Shown piece after piece: positions 41,477 to 51,054 of a DNA stretch of 64,000 nt. Every line of letters begins with the position of its first letter. The first letter of the stretch is position 1. Under the pieces are notes generated by a model. The model had not been told where the DNA came from. It ran no database searches and saw nothing but the letters and a program-made list of their open reading frames with translations. The stretch is from JAPORK01 sp026710285 (GTDB lineage Bacteria > Pseudomonadota > Gammaproteobacteria > Pseudomonadales > Endozoicomonadaceae): positions 2,976,001-3,040,000 of the forward strand of contig OZ241746.1 of NCBI GenBank assembly GCA_965201045.1, in the 5' to 3' direction. The position numbers and the translations under genes were made by a program.

Positions 41477-42802
41477 TTATGTTGTAAGTTGTAATTGTGC
41501 TGCTGATGTATTGTAAAATCGGGTCAGCACTTTCTCCAGCATTATGGCATCTTGTGTCCCTGCCAGCTCCCTTACAGAGTGCATACCGTACGTAGGCAGA
41601 CCAACATCCAATGTGCGTACTCCTATCTCAGATGCAGTAATCGGACCAATGGTTGAGCCACACCTCATGTCACAACGAGAACAAAACAGTTGTACCGGAA
41701 TGTTTTCCTGTGTGCATAAATGCCGGAAAACAGCACTGCTTTCGCTATTTGTTGCATAGCATTGATTGACATTAATTTTAATAACCGGACCATGATTAAT
41801 AGCCGGAGCATGCTTTTTATCATGTTTATCCGGAAAGTTAGGGTGTCTGGCATGCGCATTATCTGCTGAGATCATCAAAGAATGCTGTATCGTACGAATA
41901 CGGCTCTCATTATCTTTCACTATCCGCTGTAATACCTGCTTTAAAAAAGGTCCCTGTGCACCAGATGTGCTGGCACTACCCACTTCTTCATGGTCGTTGC
42001 AAACGATCATCGAAGGGTACAGGCTCTGTTTTGCTTTAATGATCGCTTGTGTTGCGGTAAAACAACTTAGCAGATTATCTAACCGTGCGCTGGCAATAAA
42101 ATCGTTATTTAATCCAATGATGGCAGCCGGCTGCGTGTCATAAAGAAATAATTCAAAGTCCAGTATCTGGTCAATATTCAGGTGAGGATAAATGTTGCTA
42201 AGACTTTCTTTTATCGCATGGTGCAGTGTCTGATCAGTTTGTGAATCTTCTGTAAAAATAGTCGCCAGTACAGGAGATATATCTGTTTGAGGGTTTATCG
42301 TTCTGCGATTATTTTGTTCACTGTCTAAATGAATCGCCAGGCTGGGGATAGTGGCAACAGCACGTTTCAGATCAATTAATGTCTGGTGAATTTGGGTGCC
42401 ATCATACCATGCGACCCGACCGGCAATAGAAAGATCCCGATCAAACCATGGTGCTAACAGTGCTCCTCCATAAACTTCAACCCCCAGTTGCAGGCAGTGA
42501 TATTTTTGTATATCAGGATTGGGTTTTATTTTCAGGCAGGGACTGTCAGTATGTGCACCTGTCATACGGAATCCCTGTTCTGAAAAATTGCAATCTCCGG
42601 TAGTAAAGGCAATCAGCGAGGATTGATTTCTTATTACAAAATAACCGGTATTTTTTTGCAGGCACCAGATATCGGTTTCATTAAGTAATTTAAAACCCGC
42701 TTTTTCGAGTAAATCAGCCAACTCTTTCACTGCATGAAAAGGAGTGGGTGAAGCGTTCAGAAATTGAATTAGCTGATGATTAAAAGCTTCATTCTTTGTC
42801 AT
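41477..42802 (-). CDS. apeB: M18-family aminopeptidase
   Basis: This 441-residue zinc peptidase removes N-terminal residues from peptides in the cytoplasm. Family motifs: GAHTDSPCLKIKP (metal His, about 78), CNDHEEVGSASTSGAQG (about 269) and ISADNAHARHPNFPDKH (about 311), plus the C-terminal GLPTYGMHSVRELAG metal-binding His. Length is normal for the family. It may form an operon with dapD. Confidence 0.95.
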   Translation of the reverse strand: MTKNEAFNHQLIQFLNASPTPFHAVKELADLLEKAGFKLLNETDIWCLQKNTGYFVIRNQSSLIAFTTGDCNFSEQGFRMTGAHTDSPCLKIKPNPDIQKYHCLQLGVEVYGGALLAPWFDRDLSIAGRVAWYDGTQIHQTLIDLKRAVATIPSLAIHLDSEQNNRRTINPQTDISPVLATIFTEDSQTDQTLHHAIKESLSNIYPHLNIDQILDFELFLYDTQPAAIIGLNNDFIASARLDNLLSCFTATQAIIKAKQSLYPSMIVCNDHEEVGSASTSGAQGPFLKQVLQRIVKDNESRIRTIQHSLMISADNAHARHPNFPDKHDKKHAPAINHGPVIKINVNQCYATNSESSAVFRHLCTQENIPVQLFCSRCDMRCGSTIGPITASEIGVRTLDVGLPTYGMHSVRELAGTQDAIMLEKVLTRFYNTSAAQLQLTT

Positions 42803-43170
42803 ACATCTTGGCGCCTTATTGCTATTTTGTTGAATTTCATCTGCTTGCTTTTTAAGCAGATATTATTTTTTATAATCATGGTATGGATCACCTGATGATT
42901 ATAAAAAATACAGTGTCTGTTTACTATTCCATGACTATAGAATACCAGCAATACGACGGTAAGAAAAAAAAATCCTGCAATTTCACATAACTGATACTGT
43001 GTATTATACAACCTGAGTCTTTTGGTTTGATGATATTTCAGGAAGGTTACATTTATTATTACTATGGTGCGTTTTGGGTAGTGTCCATATATAGACGCTA
43101 CCAATATAACCAGCTTTTTTTCATAAAACCGTGGGCTGAGCTTGTCTTAAGTGTCTGGATTATTTTTAAT
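42803..43170. other. Intergenic region with a hairpin, no gene seen
   Basis: 368 bases between the PIG-L gene and apeB. ATCTGCTT and AAGCAGAT form an 8-bp stem (42839-42861) followed by ATTATTTTTT on the plus strand. Small frames on both strands lack support. Confidence 0.4.
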
Positions 43171-44601
43171 CTATCTCTTATAAAACAATTCATTATTCCT
43201 GATTGCTTTTCTGAAATAATCATTTTCACCGTAATAATTAGGCTTACGACCTATCATTCTTTGCAGTTGTGAACGAATACGTTTTTTTAGTTTTTGCCTG
43301 CCTTTAAGATCATGCATCATTTTTAGTGCAAAAACTTTATCTCTTTGTTGCTGTGATGTTAGCGGCAAAGAGACAACGGTAGAGATATTCGGTGGAGCAC
43401 CAAAATGTGGTGGCAGACTGGCAATAGTGTGTTCAGGTCCGAAAGGGAATCTGTCTGTTGTTTTATAATGATTGGCATAATATAAAATCATTTCAGGCTG
43501 GCAATCTGTTGTTGTTAATGCCTGATCAACGGCTTTTGTTCCATAATAATGGTCAGGGTGGGGATCCAGATCAGGCTGAGGCGTTAAAATAATTTCTGGT
43601 CGGATGCGCTCAATGATTTCAGTCAGATCGAGAATTAAATTATTCCATGTGGCCTTGCCTGTGGTGTCGGAAGTTAATTTATAACGATTATATTTTCTGA
43701 AAAAACGGGTATCACTGATATTGGCGTTTGGTGATTTAACCGCTGTTTCTGGCATACTGCACATAACAGGCAGTTGCTTGCAAAAATATCCCAGTTGAAT
43801 ACAGCGTTCCTGCGGTATTCCTCCCCATAATGGAACCGCTATACTGTCCATAGCCCGAAGACGCCCTTTAAACTGGGAAGCCTCTTCCGGGTTTGCGCAA
43901 ACCGAAAGATAGTCCTTCACTTCTGTTTCACCTGCTGTGAGCGTTACAATATGTGCATCATCGTTCTGGCTGTAAAGACCAAATGCTGCTATTTCAGCAT
44001 CATCAGCATGGGGTGCAATAATTAATATGCGTTTTTTGGTAATGTCAGGAGATAAAAATTTTAACAATACTGCGGTTTGTTTTTTAGCACTGCAATGGTG
44101 AAAATGTAATGAAAGCTTGCTAATATTTTCAGGATCGCTGCCTATTGCTGCTGATAAATCAAGATAACGTTTTCCGGCTGCTCCTCTTTCAAAATACTGA
44201 GAATTTTTATAAGTACCACAGCGTATTTCTACGTAAGGATCACAAATATGACCAGAAATTTTTGGTGACAAAATAAACGATAAAAGCCATGTAATTATTT
44301 GCTCTTTTTCATCATCTGCTGTTTTTTTAATAGTGAGAGGCTGGATCTTCCCATTCACCAGTAACACATCATGCTGATGATCTGCTTTAAATGTATATTG
44401 ATAGTCTTGTCGGGGATGATAAAAAATATGGTCAGCAAAAAGTATTTCATGCAATAAGTAAAACAGGGGTAGTAAAGATAAAACCAGATAATACCTGATG
44501 AAGAACAGCCCCACTAACAAGATAATCACCATAGCAAACAATTCACAAAAGAGCCGTTTTTTTCTGTACGCAGATGGATTATGTGTGCTATTATGTTTCA
44601 T
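43171..44601 (-). CDS. Membrane-anchored PIG-L family deacetylase
   Basis: The start is placed at the internal ATG 44601 (MKHNSTHNPSAYRKKR), giving 476 residues; a 46-residue N-terminal extension up to 44739 looks non-coding. A basic stretch precedes two hydrophobic helices (about 22-60), then a linker domain with GAAGKRYLDLS. The LmbE/PIG-L catalytic domain follows, with zinc motif PHADDAEIAAFG (about 246) and PHPDHYYGTKA (about 389). Such enzymes remove acetyl groups from N-acetylglucosamine-type sugars. The membrane anchor suggests a role on lipid-linked or cell-surface glycans; the substrate is unknown. Confidence 0.85.
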   Translation of the reverse strand: MKHNSTHNPSAYRKKRLFCELFAMVIILLVGLFFIRYYLVLSLLPLFYLLHEILFADHIFYHPRQDYQYTFKADHQHDVLLVNGKIQPLTIKKTADDEKEQIITWLLSFILSPKISGHICDPYVEIRCGTYKNSQYFERGAAGKRYLDLSAAIGSDPENISKLSLHFHHCSAKKQTAVLLKFLSPDITKKRILIIAPHADDAEIAAFGLYSQNDDAHIVTLTAGETEVKDYLSVCANPEEASQFKGRLRAMDSIAVPLWGGIPQERCIQLGYFCKQLPVMCSMPETAVKSPNANISDTRFFRKYNRYKLTSDTTGKATWNNLILDLTEIIERIRPEIILTPQPDLDPHPDHYYGTKAVDQALTTTDCQPEMILYYANHYKTTDRFPFGPEHTIASLPPHFGAPPNISTVVSLPLTSQQQRDKVFALKMMHDLKGRQKLKKRIRSQLQRMIGRKPNYYGENDYFRKAIRNNELFYKR

Positions 44602-44739
44602 TGGTGTACCTGTTTTAGTATAACTTTGAAGGTTTTCGCATGTGCGTTTTGAGTTAACCTGAACTCGGCTGACATAAATTAGTTTCTGTAACGGTATAAA
44701 ATAAAAGATAAAAGTTACTCTGCTTTTAAAAAGTAACAA

Positions 44740-45298
44740 TATAAAACATTATTCTTGAGGCTGTAAAATAGTTGCTAATCTTATAAAAGCAACCAATAAG
44801 TAACTCCCCGCCTATGATATTGATTGTTATTTCTTCAGTTTAAAAAGCCGACTTTTAACACTTTCATCCTGTGATATTACCATCAGTTACCTTATCACAA
44901 TCATCAGTTAATTGAAAAATGAAACTGTTTGCTGTGGTTTTTTATAATGAGTGCTGGTCTGAGTTAAGGTTTTTAACGTGACAGATTACAAAATTTTTTT
45001 ATTCCGTAGTGATAACAGTTTGTCAAATAGTCTGATGCGTGTTTAGTTACTGAATATTAAACAAAAATACTTCTTTGTCAGGATATAAAAAGCGCTATTT
45101 TTAACGACAGCTCTTCCTTTATTTAAAAATATTTTGATAAAAAGTTGCTGTTAAATTTGGAAAACTTACAAAGTTTTGCTAAACATACACGGAAATTTCA
45201 TTAAAGGAACTTTCACTATATACAAGGTATAACAATTAAATTTGTAAAAAACCGGATATTTTCCGTAGTCATAACAATAAGAGAGAGTTATAAAAACA
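44740..45298. other. Intergenic region upstream of the OmpW-like gene
   Basis: About 560 AT-rich bases between divergent genes, without a supported gene or repeat. No single promoter stands out. Confidence 0.4.
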
Positions 45299-46123
45299 AT
45301 GAGTACTTTTATTAAAAAAACGCTACTGGGTGTTGTTACCTGGTTATTTTTCACATCAGCACTATTTGCAAGTAAGCCTTCAATAGACAATTTAACTGTT
45401 AATGATCAGGGGGAGCTAACGGCTGTTGATGCCGATCATCCTGCACCGGAACATAAAAAAAACGTTGCCTTCAGTAGCGATAGCGAAGACGATGAGGATG
45501 GAGCAAGCTCAGCATTAATGGATGGTAACTGGATGTTAAAAGCAGGTGCTGCGGGTATTTTTACTTTAAATTCCGGTGCTAAAAAGATTAATAAGCATTC
45601 TGGTGAAGATAAAGCTGCGGTGAAAAACGGTATGACAGGATTATTAGCATTAAGTTACTTAAGCGATATGGGATTTGGTGCAGAGTTATCCGGTACATGG
45701 CCTGTTAAAATCAAGCAAGACTTTAACTTTGGGGGTCAGAAAGTCAAAGACAACTTTAAATATCAGCAAACAGCATTGACAGCCCAATATCATTTCTTTA
45801 ACGATACAGATATGGTTCCTTATGTAGGTTTAGGTGCTTCTTATAACTATTTTAAAGCAAATGACCTTACGGTTACACAAGGTGCTGATACGTTAATTTT
45901 CAAGGGCAAGGAAAGCAACAAAATTGCACCTGTTGCACAACTGGGTCTGAATTACCGTATTGATAATGACTGGATGATTAGTGCAGCTGTAAATTATACT
46001 TACCTGAAAAAATATGAGCTCAAATACAACAACTGTGTTGGTAGCACTTGTGTTGGTCAAACTAAAATCAAAAGAGATTACAACCCAATCACAGCAAGTT
46101 TAACGATTGGTTATTCTTTCTAA
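45299..46123 (+). CDS. OmpW-like outer membrane protein
   Basis: This 274-residue protein has a signal peptide (KKTLLGVVTWLFFTSALFA, cleavage near 25), a polar acidic segment (SSDSEDDEDGASS, about 58-70), then an eight-stranded beta-barrel pattern. The pattern has GNWMLKAGAAGIF, MVPYVGLGASYNYF and DWMISAAVNYTYL, and ends with aromatic Phe (GYSF). The domain resembles OmpW, a small porin for hydrophobic molecules. The acidic N-terminal insert between signal and barrel is unusual. A perfect 12-bp hairpin follows at 46189-46216. Confidence 0.85.
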   Translation: MSTFIKKTLLGVVTWLFFTSALFASKPSIDNLTVNDQGELTAVDADHPAPEHKKNVAFSSDSEDDEDGASSALMDGNWMLKAGAAGIFTLNSGAKKINKHSGEDKAAVKNGMTGLLALSYLSDMGFGAELSGTWPVKIKQDFNFGGQKVKDNFKYQQTALTAQYHFFNDTDMVPYVGLGASYNYFKANDLTVTQGADTLIFKGKESNKIAPVAQLGLNYRIDNDWMISAAVNYTYLKKYELKYNNCVGSTCVGQTKIKRDYNPITASLTIGYSF

Positions 46124-46188
46124 AACCCAATATATTTTGCAAAGCTTGTGTAAAGCTACTGTAAATCAATAAATCTGTTTATCTCATT

Positions 46189-46216
46189 AATGCCTGTCAT
46201 CATCATGACAGGCATT
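46189..46216 (+). terminator. Hairpin after the OmpW-like gene
   Basis: AATGCCTGTCAT and ATGACAGGCATT form a perfect 12-bp stem with a CATC loop, 65 bases past the stop. The T run after it is weak. Confidence 0.6.
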
Positions 46217-46380
46217 GATCTTTACCAAAAACAAATCAATACAACAAAATGCAGAGTTAACCAGAAGCTTTATTCAAACTTAACAACTTGCAGGTCATAT
46301 ACTTTTTGTTGCCAATCATACTCTTATAAATAAGTATCTGCAGTATGTATAATCTCATAGAAAATACACTGTAAATACCA

Positions 46381-46500
46381 CTGGATTCCTGTTTGCGCAG
46401 GAATGACGAGTCTGCACAAACAGAATTTCATGGGGCTTTATGGCTTCAACGGTTTCTGCCATACTCCACCGTTGTTATTCCTGCGTAAGCAGAAATCCAG
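46381..46500. mobile_element. 120-bp inverted-repeat element (MITE-like)
   Basis: It begins CTGGATTCCTGTTTGCGCAG and ends CTGCGTAAGCAGAAATCCAG; the ends are inverted copies with few mismatches over about 25 bp. The 'CTGGATTCC...GCAGGAATGA' style is known from dispersed repeats in many bacteria. A small frame inside it is not a gene. Confidence 0.7.
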
Positions 46501-47003
46501 AAAAAATTTCCAAATTTTTTCATATTCAACCAAATATTTATGTATAAAAGTATGATTGCCAATACGGCATTTTCCGGGTAAAAAAACAGAATTCTGTGCT
46601 CCTGTATTGACAACAAATCCACCACAAAAATTGATGTTAATCCCAGCATACTGATTCGATGTTAAAACAGAGGATTTTTGATCATCAGACCCTAAGAACC
46701 TCTTTCTCTTCTTCTGGAATATTCATTTTGAAACAACCTGTAATAACAGTTAGAAGTTTTTTGGCTGAAGCAAAAATGTTTGTGGTGTAACTGCAGCTGT
46801 TCATTTGTATACTTTAATGAATGATTGTTTGGTTTGAGTTGGGTCTATAAGATCAGCAGAAAGTGAAATTCAATGATGCTTTTTTATACGGATTCCTGCA
46901 CTTTTTTTGCTGCAATAAAAACCTGCCCAATCCGAGATGCCAGGAAACATGTCAGCCAGCACGTGTTGATTCAATTCTTTAAAAGCAGGTTAAGCAGTAG
47001 GGC

Positions 47004-47079
<76 letters not shown>

Positions 47080-47093
47080 TTTGTTGTGAGTAA

Positions 47094-47169
47094 TGGAGCG
47101 GGAAACGAGATTCGAACTCGCGACCCCAACCTTGGCAAGGTTGTGCTCTACCAGCTGAGCTATTCCCGC
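47094..47169 (-). tRNA. tRNA-Gly (GCC)
   Basis: 76 nt with encoded CCA, acceptor GCGGGAA/TTCCCGC, anticodon GCC. Middle gene of the cluster, 14 bases before tRNA-Ala. Confidence 0.95.
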
Positions 47170-47220
47170 TTTTTATGTCCATAAAGTATGTCTTTGTTTT
47201 TTCACACTCAGACAAATAAA

Positions 47221-47295
47221 TGGCGTCCCCTAGGGGATTCGAACCCCTGTTACCGCCGTGAAAGGGCGATGTCCTAACCTCTAGACGAAGGGGAC
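47221..47295 (-). tRNA. tRNA-Glu (TTC)
   Basis: 75 nt with encoded CCA, acceptor GTCCCCT/AGGGGAC, anticodon TTC. First gene of the cluster. Confidence 0.95.
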
Positions 47296-48788
47296 AAACA
47301 AAATCACAGAACTTAAATGTAATTAATTTAACTTATTCTGCGGTTTGAAAACAAGCTTTTTTATAACTCTGCCAATCTCGCAAAAAATTAAGTTCTTCAA
47401 CTGTTCACGTCAATGTAAAGCATTCTATTGATGAACTGCCTTCATGTCAATTATTTTTCTCTATGAATTTTTATATTTTTTTGAAAGACGCTAAAAAAGA
47501 TCAAATACAGGGCTTATACATTAACAGGTTTTTTGGGCTGCGTATAACCCGAAACAGACCTTAGCAGATAGAAACTGGTCCGAAAACCAGCGGGTCAATA
47601 TCTTTTTACCAGCAATACCAACAATTAGCGATTAGTAAAAAATAACTTAAGAGTTTGATTTTTATCATTTTATTAGTTTATCCCTGGTTCATACCATAAT
47701 CCTGACTAATATTGTACACTGCACGACCGAAACCTTTTAAATTGATCAGAGTTTGTTTGATAGCTTTCAAGTACAGAGTTTTGACTTCAAAACCAAAAGA
47801 TTTATTTTCAGAACTTGTTCATAATTTTTTCGCAGCTTGTCTGCTACTAATATACCAGCCCACGGTGTGTTCAGTAAAGACTGATATACTCAGCAGAAAA
47901 CAAACCTACAAAAAAAGTGAAGCTTAAAAAGTGTGACTAAAAGACAGTCCTAAAGGAGAGGTACTGCGTGCCTAATAATCATACGCAGACAATGGAAATA
48001 ACAAGACAAATGCTACGACAACTTAATCATTCTTAGGTTGGTATTTGAAAATATTTAGTTATCCCACATATAGCTGGCTGAATATATTTAAAGTAAAAAA
48101 AGCATAAATGGCATCAGAGAAATAATTCTGGCTTGATGCCACGGCAAATGTTTTGTAAGCTTAATAGCTAATGAATTAACTTTCCGCATTGTATTGATGA
48201 TCCATGCTAATCACGAGGTATCTGATGCAGAAATTCATATAAATTATTAATGTTTAATTTTTTATGGACTTTTTCCATATACAGATGGTGAATATAGATA
48301 ACATAATTAAAACCAGTTAATACACCCAATATTGACGGTAGAGTGATGATAATCAGCTAAAACCTAACTGTGCTCTTGAGGTTAACTGGTTTTCTCCATC
48401 TTATAACATAAATGCTGTACATCTAGGCTTAAGCAAACAGTTGGTTTGAGTCTCGAAGATAAAAAAACAGGGTTTTGTACATGTTGATTTACTTAACGAT
48501 CCGAGGGAGGATCCACATGAAAGGTACAGATGAAAAGAATAAATTCTACTGTTATGCTGGTCTTGATAAGAAAAAGGGATCCGGTCATTTTTTGTCTGGT
48601 TTTTAATGATTTCAGGTGTACGGTAAACGATACTAAAGCAACCTGCAAAAATGGTGGAGCGTGGAAGTTTTTAATAAAATAATGAAACCCATTACATTAA
48701 TTAATAAAAATACACAGGTTGCTATTTATCTTTTTTATTGGCAATCTGCAATAATACGAATTATTTACAATTTTTATAAGGTTTTTTT
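47296..48788. other. Long region without a supported gene
   Basis: About 1.5 kb between the tRNA cluster and the permease. Frames are short and broken. On the minus strand near 47700-47890, ISVFTEHTVGWYISSRQA followed by a stop might be the remains of a transposase or other gene, but I cannot name it. It is probably a graveyard of decayed sequence, next to tRNA genes that often attract insertions. Confidence 0.45.
48517..48606 (+). CDS. Possible 29-residue small protein
   Basis: A strong GGGAGGA lies 5-6 bases before an ATG that opens MKGTDEKNKFYCYAGLDKKK and ends at TAA 48604. Only the ribosome-binding site supports it. It may be the start of a decayed gene. Confidence 0.2.
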   Translation: MKGTDEKNKFYCYAGLDKKKGSGHFLSGF

Positions 48789-50033
48789 ATGTCATGGTCT
48801 CGTCCTTTTGGTGCTGTACTGATTGTTGCAGGTACTGCTATTGGTGGAGGTATGCTTGCACTTCCAATTGTTTCAGCCAAACTGGGATTTTTACCCATGC
48901 TGTTTATTTTATTCAGTTGCTGGTTTGTCATGTGTTGGTCTTCACTGCTCACTCTGAAAGTCAATTTAATTATAGAGCCTGGCAGTACATTTTTGGTGAT
49001 GTCCGATAAGGCGTTAGGAGTAACCGGAAAAATATTGAGTACACTCTCTTTTTTATTGCTGTTTTATGCCGTGTTGGCTGCTTATATTTCAGGCTCAGCT
49101 TCCTTTTTAGAAAATTTTTTCAGTCAGCAGCTTTTTTCTTTATCACATACCGGTTACTGTATTGCTGCAACAGGTGCAATGGTTGTCATTCTTTTGATGG
49201 GTGTTAAAATTGTTGACAGAATCAACCGCCTGTTTTTTTGTATGATGATAGCCTGTTTCATTATGATACTCTTTTTTTTATTGGGGGCTGCCAAAATATC
49301 TGCTGAATTTACCCTGATAAATTATAATTACAATACTGCCACCGCATTGGCTATTTTGCCTGTTGTTTATACTGCTTTTGGATTTCATGGATGTACAACA
49401 CCGTTAATCTCTTATGTTGGTAATAACCCACCTGTTTTACGCCGAGTATTTATTATAGGCAGTACTATCCCGCTGATTGTATATATCCTCTGGTTGACCG
49501 CTTCATTCGGTGTCCTCACTGGCAGCCAGATTAATGAACTTGCAACCCATGGCACTATAGGTGAATTAATTAATACATTAACGGCAGTTTCCAGAAAAGC
49601 ACACTGGTTTAATAAGTCGCTCAATTTGTTTTCAGGCTGTGCGATTATTACTTCATTTTTAGGTGTAGCACTGGGTCTGTTTGATTATATTTACTTTGGT
49701 CTCCAAAAGAAAATTTGTGATGACAGTACACAAGACAATGCCACCAGATTTGATCTTATTACCAGAGTATTAGCTGGTATTCTTACCTTTGCACCGCCGC
49801 TGTTTTTTGCTATTTACTATCCAGATGGTTTTATTTTGGCTTTAGGGTATGCTGCTATTCCTTTGGCTTTTATCGCAATATTCCTGCCGTTGGCAATGCT
49901 ATGGGTGCTTCACAGACAGGGACATATTTTTAAAGGGAAAATGCTTTATTTGTTGTGTGCTCTGTTTACGGTAGTTGTTGTTATAGCACAGTTAGGTGTT
50001 GCCTGGCATTTTTTACCTTCAGTAAACACATAA
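48789..50033 (+). CDS. Aromatic amino-acid permease (Mtr/TnaB/TyrP family)
   Basis: This 414-residue inner-membrane transporter has about 11 hydrophobic helices. The family opening is RPFGAVLIVAGTAIGGGMLALP, with the glycine-rich GTAIGGGMLALP motif in helix 1; FGFHGCTTPLISY-like residues follow in the middle. HAAAP transporters import tyrosine or tryptophan with protons. Which aromatic amino acid is used cannot be told here. AAGG precedes the ATG. Import of host amino acids would fit a host-dependent bacterium. Confidence 0.92.
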   Translation: MSWSRPFGAVLIVAGTAIGGGMLALPIVSAKLGFLPMLFILFSCWFVMCWSSLLTLKVNLIIEPGSTFLVMSDKALGVTGKILSTLSFLLLFYAVLAAYISGSASFLENFFSQQLFSLSHTGYCIAATGAMVVILLMGVKIVDRINRLFFCMMIACFIMILFFLLGAAKISAEFTLINYNYNTATALAILPVVYTAFGFHGCTTPLISYVGNNPPVLRRVFIIGSTIPLIVYILWLTASFGVLTGSQINELATHGTIGELINTLTAVSRKAHWFNKSLNLFSGCAIITSFLGVALGLFDYIYFGLQKKICDDSTQDNATRFDLITRVLAGILTFAPPLFFAIYYPDGFILALGYAAIPLAFIAIFLPLAMLWVLHRQGHIFKGKMLYLLCALFTVVVVIAQLGVAWHFLPSVNT

Positions 50034-50522
50034 ACAGATGTTTGCACTATTACATCAGCCGGGTTGAAAAGTATCAATATCTGGTTAAAATAATTTGATA
50101 CCAATGTACCGGGAATAAAATATTCGATACCTCTTCAAAAGAAGGGGTAGCAGTTTGCATCTGATATTTGAATAGACTCACCTGAGTATATCTATACTGA
50201 CTTCAATATAAAAATACCGTGTTTACTTCATAAAAAATATTTTAAATTTATATCTGTGCATGATAGAATAAGCGCATCAATCATTCTCATAAAATAAATA
50301 TTCATCAAAAAAATTAAAACCAAGAAATTTGAATAGTAATTACTATATACGCATTCAACTTGAGGAGGCTAAGTTTTATTTTCTTTTAATATTGTAAACT
50401 TTTAAAAAAAATGAATCTGGCGTTTTCAATGTAAGCATGTATACAAAACACTTTTATTACCGTATTTTGATTGTGAGAATAGGTTTAATCTTTTTGCTTT
50501 TTTAAATATTTTATGTAGTTAT
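50034..50522. other. AT-rich intergenic region, no gene seen
   Basis: About 490 bases between the permease and the IS3 remnant, with no supported gene or repeat before the hairpin at 50523. Confidence 0.4.
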
Positions 50523-50550
50523 AAGGTTGATGTGGTCAACCTTTTTATTT
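50523..50550 (+). terminator. Intrinsic terminator
   Basis: AAGGTTGA and TCAACCTT pair around a TGTGG loop and lead into TTTATTTTATT. It could end transcription from the left, or mark the edge of the IS3 remnant. Confidence 0.6.
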
Positions 50551-50563
50551 TATTACAACCCAG

Positions 50564-50969
50564 TTAAGAAACATTTTCTAATTTTGTCATGACTTCTTCA
50601 TACTCATTTGGACTTATATAATCTAATGTTGAATGTAGTCGCTGACTGTTATAAAACATCGTGATGTAATTTAGAATATCTTGCTGTGCCTCGTATCGTG
50701 TTTGATAATATTTCTTTCTCCATTTTCAGGCGTTTATTTTCTGCTTTTAACTGCCTTATTTCGGTCTGCGCCGGAGTAAGTTTACCATTACCACGAAAAG
50801 CCTGACCATCACTATCTGCCAGATATTCACGTACCCAACGACTAAGCATTGGAGCACGAATTCCCAAACTTCGGGCAGCTTCTTCACGTGAATAACCCTG
50901 ATCAATAACAAGGGAAACAGCATCTAATTTAAATTCTTTTGAATATTTTTTACGTATACCTGTTGTCAT
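50564..50969 (-). pseudogene. IS3-family element with a large internal deletion
   Basis: OrfA begins at 50969 (KKYSKEFKLDAVSLV, HTH region REEAARSLGI, leucine-zipper-like QLKAENKRLKMEKEIL). Where OrfA should run into OrfB, the sequence jumps to the last ~50 codons of OrfB (YQTRYEAQQDILNYI, FYNSQRLHSTLDYISPNEYE), ending at the TAA 50564-50566. The catalytic DDE core is missing, so the element cannot transpose by itself. OrfA runs in frame to 50649. Confidence 0.85.
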
Positions 50970-51054
50970 TTTATCTCTCCAGTTTTGGATACATTATATA
51001 CCTTACCGGGTTAGCAGGTTTTAAGATGTCGCTTCAGTTACAATTTTAACTCAG

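Noticed and set aside
42799..43272. Small frames on both strands between apeB and the PIG-L gene
   Set aside because: Overlap supported genes or a hairpin, and no start signal was seen.
44602..44739. Longer start for the PIG-L protein
   Set aside because: The extra residues are not family-like, and MKHNSTHNPSAY is a better start before the membrane helices.
46446..46649. Minus-strand frame of 67 codons
   Set aside because: Starts outside and runs into the 120-bp inverted-repeat element; no support.
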